A stretch of DNA of 64,000 nucleotides from Paracentrotus lividus (Eukaryota > Echinodermata > Echinoidea > Camarodonta > Echinidae). Position 1 is the stretch's first letter. Each line of letters opens with the position of its first letter. Where the stretch lies: contig CALNVZ010002100.1 in assembly GCA_940671915.1 (NCBI GenBank), forward strand, positions 18,293,906 through 18,357,905. Reading direction: 5' to 3'. The notes under the pieces were generated by a model that saw only the letters and a list, made by a program, of their open reading frames with translations, was not told where the DNA came from and did no database searches. Made by a program: the position numbers and the translations under genes. This document shows, piece after piece, positions 38,001 through 50,000 of the stretch.

Positions 38001-41000
38001 CTAAATGCAGATTTTACATACTTTTATTGAGCCCCATTGTATGAGGATCACAAATTGATGTTACCCTTTCTAGAACTTCTTGTCGACTGTCATAACCATA
38101 TAATGCCATCATCAGTCATGCATGTTTTTGCAAGTGCGTATCCAGCAGCTTATGTAAAGCAGCTGCGAACTCCTGTGATCCCTTGCGTTTCAATATAGAA
38201 AGAGTACCGCCATCTTGCCCATGTGCGCTTGAAAAAATGCACCTCCCTGTTTTTTTTTTTTTTTTGTACAATTTGACAAGGAAAAGGAAGATAAGGGGGG
38301 AATGAGTAGTTTGAATATTTAAATATATTTGTACTGTTTCTAGTTTATACTATGTATTTTCAAATGATGATAAGTTGAAGCAAATTGTAAACACACCAAT
38401 TATCCATGTACTTGTACTTTGGACAAATAAATAAACGAATTAATGAATGAATGAATGGCAAATCCATCATTTTTGGCAACTGTGTGTACAGGATGTTACA
38501 AGGGTTGGGCAAATAATTACTTTTTTCTGAGAAGTTATTTCAAACAAGTTGTTTCTATAGTCAAATATGATGTAGAATCCAAAAATGACAATTATTTTTG
38601 TGTACGATGATGTCTGACGTCGCTAAAGTGCAAAAAAAATAAAATAGTGTATTTTTCCTACTTATCACACACTTTATAGGTACAAACCAGTTTATTTTCT
38701 TTCTATATGGGTTTTGATGGTCAAGAAACTCAAATCTGAGAAGTTAATCATGACCTAATGTACCTATTATGTGTTAGGTGTTATTTAGGGATTTTGATAT
38801 GAGGTGATTTTTGCTCGATATTGACTGAAACTAACTACCAAACTACACTAACAGTCAACTTAGGTAGGATTTATCATGTTGAAGAGATCAGATTTGGGTT
38901 TCCTGACACCCAAAACCCATATAAAAATATAATAAAAGTGGTTTATACCTATAAAAAGTGTGATAATTGGGTAAAATACGCCATTTTGGTTTTTTGCACT
39001 TTAGCAACGTAAGACATCATCGTACGCAAAAATAAATTGTCATTTTTGGTTTCTACATCGAATTTTACAATAGAAACAACTCGTTTTTTTTTTAAAGTTG
39101 ACATTCGCCCAACCCTAATGTTACCAAGAAAGTATCACATGAAGAAATAGTGACTGCTAGAATATGAGCTGTGTGCCCTATGTTGTAGTCCCCATGTACA
39201 TGAACATTCTTTTTGCCTTAACCTTAAAGGTTTACTAAATTAGAAAAATAATTATGCATTTTTCGTTAGGAGGTATCCTTAGAAGTCACAATTTACCACC
39301 CATTCTTTTCAAAATACTTTTGGTAATTAATGATAATCATTTGAAAAGCGCATAATTGCCCATTCCCGCTGCTATAAGCCCCGCCCCTAAAAAGCTTCAT
39401 CGAAGCGATATCGTGGTCACGTGACTGTGACGTATTGTGAGTAAGCCAGCTTCACGGACAGTACAGTGTGTATACATAGAGGCAGGGAGCGCCTGAGCTG
39501 GCGGGGCCGCTATGCCTCATGCTCCCGTTGCACGACGACTATACTGTTCTTTCATACATTACATTGGTCACTAGAATGTTGATTTTGGACACGATTTCAT
39601 CAATAAATTTCTAATTTGTGTGTTGATAAGGGTTGTAGTAAGAGCACTGAGGATGCTAGGGCCTAGCTTTTATGCATGCATCGTTTTTCAAAAGAGATTT
39701 AAAGCTTTTGGAGTTTGGAAAAGTAAATCAAGCTTGCTTGAGCAGCTAGCAGACTTGCTACGGGCCACAAATACTTGCAGTGAATTTGCCGAAGTTGACT
39801 TTAAAATATTCCTAATTCGATATGAAGGAAATGAGAATATTGTTTACGTAGGTTAGACATACTGACAATTAATAACATCTCTTCTACTTACAGTTTATCA
39901 AATAGAAGTCAATTTTGATGATTAAACAGTCACTGTGGTAATTATTGTAGGCAGACTGAATTCAGGACAGTTATGCAATATACAGGCGACGAGATCAGAC
40001 TATACAATGTACTATATATATAGACCGGGTGCCCAGGGGGGTCACCCTAGCAGGAAAGGAAACCAATTTTCTTGTGTATAAATGTAAAGATTGCATCGTC
40101 GCATATGAGGAATCGGTCGTCTGGCATGTTCTATGTGGTGGGTATGGCCAGGGGGAGGCCCCAAAGTGGTCAAAAAAATGAGCTAGATCAGCAGAAAAGG
40201 AAACCCTAAGAAACCTATATGAAAAGATTTGCCATAGTCCAGAGGTAAAGGAATGAACAATGCAAGACGATCTAAGTGGTGGAAAGTGCCCGCCAGACGC
40301 CCCCAAAGGGCCCCCCAAAAATGAGCTAGATCAGCAGAAAAGGAAACCATAAGAAACCTATATGAAAAGATTCGCCATAGTCCAGAGATAAAGGAATGAA
40401 CAATGCCAGACGATCTAAGTGGTGGAAAGTGCCCGCCAGACGCCCCCAAAGGGCCCCCAAAAATGAGCTAGATCAGCAGAAAAGGAAACCCTAAGAAACC
40501 TATATGACAAGATTCGCCATAGTTCAGAGGTCAAGGAATGAACAATGCCAGACGATCTAAGTGGTGGAAAGTGTGCGCCAGACGCCCCCAAAGGGGGCCC
40601 AAAATTTGAGCTAGATCATCTAGAAACGGAACCCAGTGAAACCAATGAGAAATCGTTCGGGAGAGTTTACAAATGACTGATGCCAAATAATTTAAGTTAT
40701 GGAGGATGCCTGCTAGACACCCTTAAAATGCCTAAAGTCTTAATTTTGTGCTAGATAACTTGGTTGGAAATTTATTTCTGCTGAAAAGTAATTGCCGTAG
40801 TCTAGGGCATAGATCTGCATGTAGTCGTCCAAAGATGACACTTTTATTACAAATATTGATATACGGGTATTAGTTTAAGTAATTTTTGAAATCATAAGAT
40901 CACTTTAAGAAGTTTCTCTTTCAAGATTTTGTATTTTCAGTTGGCAAGTGATGAAAATAATATGAGCCAGTTTATGATTTTCCTATCCACAGTAGATAGT

Positions 41001-44000
41001 AAATCATTCGGAGATATGTATTGACATGAATTACGTCAGGCCTTATACGATATAACACAGGGAAAGTACAGCGGACCTTTGTCAGACAACGTGGCATAAA
41101 GTGCACCAATGACTTTTTAAGTTCATTGTGATTCATACATTCCCAACTTACAGAAACGTTCCAAAACACCTGATACAGATAATTGGTAAGTTACTAACTC
41201 TCTATTTTTTTTTTTTTTTTTTAATTTTGTTTCATTAAATAACCTGGAAACAGTGTAGATTTAAATTCAGAATACGTTTGTAATACTTTATTAGTCCCAT
41301 GTATAAAATTTGAAGCTTGTACATTAATGCGTTATAAACCCCTACCTACCCCTAAAGTAAACCGTGGAGCCACGGGGGCTAGGGTGCTGCAGCCCTCCAC
41401 CTTTTCGAGCAAACGTATACAAAGACGTAAAAATGACCATGCTTTGTGATTTTAAGCCTGTTCAGCCCTTCCACTTTCGGCCCATGTAGCCCCTCCANNN
41501 NNNNNNNNNNNNNNNNNNNGGCTAGCACTCATGACAAAATTACAAATATTTACAATTCTTTTTCTTGAGGAGGGGGATGCCGCTGGATTTGTTAAATTCT
41601 CTCATAACCCCATTTGGATTCAATAGAAAACAGGTATCCGAGTTACCTCAATTTTGGATTGCAATTATATGCATATGATAGATCTATCCTTGTGTTATCA
41701 TAAGATGAAAATGAAAAATAAGTATGCATTTCTTTGTTTGTGATTTCAGATTGAATACTAGTATGTATCCACAAGCATGATAATATGGATCCAGGAGACA
41801 AAGATTTGCAGCCTGAAGGATTTTCGGGTCCATGCTCCAGTAGTTCTTTTTTAAAAGAGAGCCAATTGGTTAGTACTAAAAGAAAATTAATTTGTTAATT
41901 ATATTCCATTATTGAGCATCTCCGATTATCAACTTTGAAATATACAATTACCCTTTTATCAGACGTCACACAAATCTTTCATACGAGGGGGGGGGGGATG
42001 AGTCGGATGTAGCTAGATTTCAGATATTATTGTAAATGTTCTAACCTCATTTTTATAAAGATAATCTATTACTTACAATTAAATCATTTTGGTCTTTCTT
42101 TTCCTTATGTTTGTCCATATTCAGAAATCTTATTTGAAATTTGAAAAACGAGGAAGATGGACATAAATTATCGCAGTGATATGATTTATACTACAATCAT
42201 GTTTCACCGTGTTGTACATGTATGGCTGGACTTACATTTCTTTGTGATTGCAGATTCAATATCCACAAGTTGGAAACATGGATACAGGGGACAAAGATGA
42301 TACCGAAGACTGGCAGCATGAAGGAGTTTCGGGTCATTGCTCAAGTACTTCTTCTTCTATAGAGATTCAATCGGTTAGCATTGAAAAAAATTGGATTCGT
42401 TAAATAACCGTAAGGTTTTATGAATATATTTTATAGTTAATCTCTAACGATTTGTAACGAATACTATAAATAAACTAAACATTGCCTAATATGAAAGAGC
42501 TATTCTGATTGGTTGCTCGTCTGTCTGTTGAAAAAAATGCACGTGTAACAACGATTTTGATTGGCTATTGCGATTTAGCGATTGATTGCAAACCTTTGTG
42601 TTATTACGGGGCCCTGCTGAGTAATAAATCCTTTTTTTAAACGTGGACCATGGGGATTTGTGGGGGAAGTGGGAGGGAGCCCTTTTGTCGGGGCCCTGGT
42701 AGCTGATCGATGTCAATATCAAAGTTATGATCATGGCGATCGTCACCAAACCTGCCCCCCCCCCCTGCCAGAATTTCCACTCGATATCAATCTGGCTCTC
42801 CAAAAGCATTACAAAAAAAAAAAAAAAAAAGCACCACAGGCCTCGACAAAAGCCTAGATGGCGGGCTGTGGACGGAAACAGATAATCTCGACGTCATTGT
42901 CACGTTATATTATTATGGTTATGTGAAACATGTAGGTCTACTACCTTCAATAATAATAAACATATATTTAAAAAAAAATACTAGTGTGTAACTTCTAAGT
43001 AAATAGTAAGTAAATATAAATGAAATATACAACATAGGGCGTACTTTGTTTTTTCAATGAAAAATATCTAATAAATGTACTGCAAGACAAATATGTTGAA
43101 TGTTATAAGAATACGCTGGTATACTCCATGTACTGGTTGTGATAATGTTGATGAGATGTACATATGCCATTACCGATTACGCACTATAGTGTCCAATTAT
43201 GATGATTTCTGGAAAAGACAATGTTAAGAGTGCAGATGAGGAAAGAATAACGGAGAGAGAAAAATAAAATACAATTTCGATTGTACAAATCTCTGGAAAG
43301 CCACTTTTCAATCTCCACATCATGCACAGAAAATCTAATGAACATTGAATTCTCCCTTATATTCTATGTCCAATTTCCTCTTCATAATTATTGCAGGATG
43401 CCTCCGGTGATGTTGCGACCTGCTACATTTGCCTCAAGTCCGCAACAAATGAAAACAGGCTGGTTCAATTCTCGAGCAATACTGTGGCAACTATGAAACG
43501 TGCTGCAAGTCAGCGTAGACTTTTGAAATCAGACAAGTATTTCGACATCACGCAAAAGGCTTTGAAATCCAATGACCAAGGATGCAACCGTTTCTATCAT
43601 AGCACTTGTTACAGAAAATTTACAGCCGTGAAACGCTCACAAGAGACCCATGAAGAACAACAAGCCAAACGTCAATGCATCAAAACCAGGAGATGCAGCG
43701 TTATTCTCAAGTCGAATGATCAAGGTATGCTGAAAGGAACTATTCTGCGGCAGGCCGAAAAAAGAAGTGTCGAGAAGAGCCAAGGTGAAGATTGCGACTA
43801 TTGATGGTTAGAACAATAGCTGAGCGGGTCAAACATTCTAACACGAACGCATTAGAAGTCTCGTTCAAAGTGGGTTGACCTTATTGCAAAGGAGGGAGAA
43901 TATCATAAGTCCTGCCGTGTTGCGTTCCTCAAAGAGACAGAGGAACACTGTCTCTGGCTCGCATGTTTTGCTTCAGAAAAAACCTTTGCAGCTACAGTTT

Positions 44001-47000
44001 CCTACATCAAGCTGAAGTAAAGGAAGAAACATGCTATGTTGGTGAGTGATTTGCTTGACATACACAAACAAGAGTACCTCAGCATCGGTGGAGAGAGAGA
44101 AATATTCTACCCTACAATAACCAATTTCCTAAGAAGATTATGAACATTTCGAAGACATCAAGACTGCTCTTGCAACACACGAAGAGAAATTTCATCTATA
44201 GTTCAGACCTCTCTGAAAGAAGCAAGGACCCGCCTCGAGCAAGATTCCATATCATACGAAAATAATCGTAAAATACATGGGCTGCCTACACCTCAGATCT
44301 GAAATTATGAATATCCAAAGACAAAATACCCGAACCTGTCACAGTTTCCAACTTGAAGGATTGTGCTGCGAAGGTACCGCTATTGTAGATTGTTTTTCGA
44401 ACTCTCATTTGTGGAACGGCATCGAAAGCGGCGCCAAACAAGATCAGTTGAGCGAGAAAAAATGCCATGTCATCTGATGCGATATAGATGTAACCAGAGG
44501 TTCCACAAACCTTGAAAAACACGGTGCTTGTTTAGGAATGGCATCACTGACAGATCCAAACTAGTCATGCAGATTTTGAACCGTTCCGGACACTCTATCG
44601 GTACCACGAAACTAAAGGACTTGAACGGAATTCGCATACTCGGCTCTGATGGAAAAGGGATGTTCCAGATGGCATCTGCATCAACCAGACCTAGCAACCG
44701 CGTCGTCTGGGATAATAACGATGCAAATATAGAGACGATCGATGGAAAACAAACATTTCACTCAACGGTTGCCACACATACCAGAACGTAATGAAGATGA
44801 CAGCATGTCAATTCCAATGTACCAGGTTAGAGGAGAAGAAACCGACGTAAATTCACAGGAAATGATCAACATGTACCAGAATTCAGGAAATCCCTGAAGA
44901 AGGCCAAGTTCCGTAGCACTCATCCAAACCAGGAGCGCAAGAGTCGCCGAACAGACAACCAATTCTACGAGTTGTCTCGTGAACTGAAAACTCAGTGTCT
45001 CAGTTGCCAAGACCCGATGAACCAAACTCAAGTGAGTCGAACATGATGACGAAAGATTGAGTTAGGAGTTACCCAAACACTTGTTGACTCAGATGATTCA
45101 TCTCAGTCACTGCGGCTTGGAAGAGAGACTCTAATCTTACTTCATCCATTCACTCACAGCACCAAGTACAACAACCGATTCTGGTTTCGAGAGCTCTTCA
45201 CCATGTTCACGACTCAGTGTGATGGATCTCTATTGCTTTTGGAAACTCGCTGATGGCAGCACCCCCTTACATGCAGGTTTCATGAGCAGGTACTTGAAGG
45301 ATCCGTTGCCGTTGCAACAGATTTGCTACATGAGTCCAATATCCAGATCTCCTACAAACAATGATGTGGTCAGAGAAACCATGGTAAGGACCCTCAATGT
45401 TGCCAGAGAAACCGGCCAAGGAAGGGCTGTAGTAACTTACGACCTAGCGGTCGCCCTTAAAGCTTACTGTATCCAGGCTGTGGAGGCACCCCTGTTCGAC
45501 GACCTCTTGATCATGCTTGGCAACTTCCACACAGAGCTGGCTCTGTATGCGGCAATCGGAACTTTCATAAAGGACAGTGGAATAGAATACATCTTGACAG
45601 AGTGCGATGTCCTTGCAGAAGGATCTGTTATGGGATTTGTAAAAGGCAAATTTTATAATAGATGTACGCGAATCCACGAACTCCTTGCAATTGTCATGGA
45701 AAAGAAGCTGTACAGCAGATTCATTCGTGACATAACTGATGAAGACATGATCTCAATCCAAGAAGTGATGTCTACAGTGTCCGAAGACCCAGAACAACTC
45801 AAAGAAGATTTATCAGATCCTGTGATAACACACCACATACAGATGTATGATGAATACTTCAAATCTGTCCTCAGAGGAAGTCTTGGAAAGACAGTTCAGT
45901 ACTGGACAATCTACATATACCTGGTAAATCGCCTACGCAGGGAAGTCCAGAGATGTATCAAGACCAATGATGTGGAAGGATATACCAGTGTGTTCCCAAT
46001 GTTGCTGGCTGTGTTTTTCGGACTCAATCGTCCCAACTACGCACGGTGGGGAACGCTTTTTGCCCAGAAGCTGAATGACCGTGGCTCAGAGTTTGATGCC
46101 ATCCTGAAGAATGGCGCCTTCTCAATTAGACGAACAAAGAACGACTACAGCGGGTCCGCCATTGATCTATCTTTGGAGCAGACAGTTAACAGAGACGCTA
46201 CCTCGAGAATGAAGGGAATCGTATCATTCCGAAATTCAGAGAATGCGGTCCAAAGATGGGCAATCGGAATGAACCAACGAGCGATGGCTGTTACCGAGCT
46301 CAGGACACTCTTCGGTCTAGATATCAGTGAAAACTCATCCGTCCAATGTCGCCCTTCCAGGATCCGAAAAGACCAGAATCAGATGGCAGCATTAAGTGCT
46401 AAAATAGACGAAACGTGCAATCCCTTCGCTGATGATGCTCCGTCAATACTTGTGAATCTGGCAACGGGGCAAGCAGCTTCAAAGGACACCACATCATATC
46501 TTCTTGAAACACTGCAAAGAGGACAGGATAGTAGAGATAAATTCAGAGATGAATGGAACAAAGACAGTGATCGGTTTCTCAAACCTGTGAAACGGATAGG
46601 TGTGAAGAACTTTGCGGCTCAGAACGTAAAACAGAAGAGAAAGCTACCAGCTTCAGAGAAAGCAAAGACAAACGCTGAGAGTCTTAGAGATATGTTCATC
46701 CGAATGATAGTAGTAATTGCACAGAAGACTTCATTTGACCTTCGGTACGTCCTGTCTTACCCAATTACAATGTACCCACTTTCACTTTCCCACTGTGACG
46801 GATCGCTTGTAAAGACGAACAAGTCGACTCTTCTAAGACTTCTAGAGGCTCTTCAGACACACCAAATTGCAGAACATGACATTCAAAACTGCCCTGTCAA
46901 GGTTTATGATGGGGGACTTCTTTTACACTCTATCCTCTCACAAACAAACGCAGGAGCATCATTCACTTCCATTGCACGGAACATGCTGTCACTAGTACTG

Positions 47001-50000
47001 TCTGGCAAATCCACTGAAGTCCACGTATGTTTTGACACATATGTGGAAAACTCCATCAAGGGAAGTGAAAGAAAACTGCGTGGCGCCGATGATCACGTGT
47101 ACGAAATTACTGGTCCTGACCAGTTGGTAAGACAGCATGGAAACAAACTTCTTGCAAACGGGGTGTTCAAAAACGAACTAGCAAAGTTTCTTCTAAAAGA
47201 ATGGGGCAACGATCACTTCGCTAACATCTACCAGGGGAAGACACTGTATGCCTCATACGGCGGAGATTGCTACGAGTACACTCCTGACGAGCACAGTCAT
47301 GTTACTGTATCACGTCCTGGACATCTACAAGCTGAACACGAAGAAGCGGATACGTTGATCGCCTTTCACGTTGACAGTATTACTGCAGATGGCCATAAAT
47401 GTATAACGGTGAGGGCTTCGGACACTGATGTGTTAATCATCCTTATCGGTTTACTGGGGAAAGAGAGAAGGGAGCTACGCTCAACAAAAACCCTACTCAT
47501 GGATTGCGGCATGGGGAACAGTCGCCGATACATTAATATCTCCAACATCGTAGATGAACTTGAAACTTGCAGAGAAGATCTTCCAAGGGCACTACCCGGG
47601 TTCCATGCCTTTACTGGGTCTGACTTCAACTCCGCATTCTACAGGTACAATTTCTTTTGGTTAATATTGAGGGTATTGCCAAAACCTGACATCTTAACTT
47701 AAAATTTTGGGCTGGGTTTTTGGATGTAGGGCAACCAGGTTGTGGACACACGTCTTAATAGTAAGAAGATATACTTAATAAAGAGTGTGTACGTCAATGT
47801 AAACTTCAAGTTTTCTTCTCATGAAACGTGTAAAATCTGTCTCACTTGAGCTCAACCATTTGAATAATGTCTGTTTCTGTGCCTACATTATTCTAGTAAT
47901 TATGAAGAATTTTTCGTCGAGACATGTACAATATATGAGAACAATGTTTTTCTTACGCTATCCAACTTTTGTTTTCTTTTGTTTTTGTTTTTGCAGACAA
48001 GGAAAAACGAAACCCTTCGACATCCTGAAAAAAGACGAAACTGGCAGCTATGTAGATCTTTTCATCAGGCTGGGTGAAGCACGAGACGAAAATGTTGATC
48101 TGGAAGTAGCCTCGCAGTTTGTTTGTCATATGTACGGTCAGTATAAGACTCGAGATGTCAATGAAGCACGGTACAACAAACTGACGCAAATGACCGGCAA
48201 GATGAATGAGGTAATTTGAAGCTAATGATATAGACAAAAAAATTGCTAGCAAGTTATTTCCTTGAAAGAAAGATTCTATCATCGCTAAATTTTATGAATG
48301 AAGGCTTTCTTGCATGAAATACATTGAGGATCAAAGATTCTAAAATGTGTAAATAACCATAACGTAAGAATAGAAGCTTTTATTTTCAATAACTATTAAT
48401 CTATATTCCAACTCTATCAATTTTCAGGAAAACCCGCTAGCCAATATCAAGGCAGACTGCGCATTGTTGCCTCCCTGTCGCCAGACATTGGAAATGAAGA
48501 TTCGCCGCACCCAGTACGTGGCAACCATTTGGACCAGAGCCAATAAAGCCTTCCCTGCAGAAGGAATATCTCCTACAGATTATGGGTGGCGAGCGGAAAG
48601 CGATGTCCTAGTTCCTAGGTGGTTTGATGGTCCTTCTATACCAGAGAAGTTATTTGCACGCGATGAAGAGGCCGTAGAAGCTGTTGACGGTTCCGATGAC
48701 CTTGAACAAGGACCGATTGAGGAGCAGGAAAGTACCACAGACTTGTCCTCGGATGAGGCCTGGACCGAGGACTCTGAATCTGAGACAGAGGACTTGACAC
48801 TTTAGGCAATTCAAATAAAACAGTTGTAGTGTTTGGACAGTTAAACAATCAAATTACGTATACATTCAATCTTCATTAAAAACAAAACAAAACAAAAAGA
48901 AAACCTGTTGCGACCTCTTATTTAAGAAATAACATTTTATACAGGAGGAAAATAACACAAAATTGTTCACAGTGATTTTAAAGCAATCTTTGACAGCAAA
49001 TACCAATGATAAAACTGTGATATTGGAAATAACATAGTATTAGGCAATTCAACAAGTTCTACCGTAGAAGTATGCACATTTGTGAAGGAAAATTGAAAAA
49101 ATAATTTTTCGGTATTGTTTTGGAATCGAGCTGATAATGTTTAACATACCACCTCATGCCATTTGTCTTAAAATGTAAACAAAGTTACTCCTTTCCTCAC
49201 ATAATGTACAATAAATGCTATGATTTTTTTTTTTAGCATCCTGTTCTCGTTGCTGATGGACCTACTCATGCACACTTAACATTGATGTTCATTATACAAT
49301 GAAGAAAGTCTGCAAAAATTATTTGTTTCAGCAATAATTAGTTTATGGATAGTTTTACAATCGGGGTGCCCACCTGCCGCATTTGACCACAAAAATGTAT
49401 TTTGTTTGTTCTCAACTTTGAGTATGGGTTCTAAACAAGTCATACAATTATTTTTTTTCTTGCAGGTTTCTATAACAGTGCATTTTGTAGACTTGAGAAG
49501 ACAGTACTCAATTTGTTTATTTTTTTTCATTTTATTTTTTATTGTTATTATTTTTTGGGGAGTGCCCCTTTGATATACCCTAATTGTAAAACAACCCTTC
49601 TGAGACCCTTCAAGTTTCATAGAGTAACGCATTACTTTTCTTTTTAATTGATAATATCATGTAAACTATGTCAAAATAGGGAGAACTTAGAACGTGTCTT
49701 AAAATATCATTTCATCGTAAACGACTTTCTTTTATTTATTTATTTATTTTCCACAACAGTATTGTGCTATCAGGAGTGAAAAGAAGATAAATATATATCA
49801 GCGTGGTTAATAGTCCCTTATATATTTTCATTTTTATTCTTCAAAGAAAGAACAGCTTTATTTTATATTGTCCATGTAAAAGACGGTAAATGCGCTTCTG
49901 ATCTGTAAATGTGCATTAATTACCTCTTCCAATCCAACCGAAATAGGCACTAACACTAGCCATAATGATCTGATGATACTATGTTTTTCGGAAGGCAGTT

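Noticed and set aside
42486..42857. Overlapping plus and minus frames of 65-107 codons
   Set aside because: Intron sequence of the transposon gene containing C-runs and an A-run; no family features or splice support.
45219..47702. Naming the long frame a piggyBac or Kolobok transposase because of the TTAA ends
   Set aside because: No DDD/DDE catalytic pattern or THAP domain was recognised; the acidic motifs fit a PIN/XPG-type pattern better, so no superfamily name is given.
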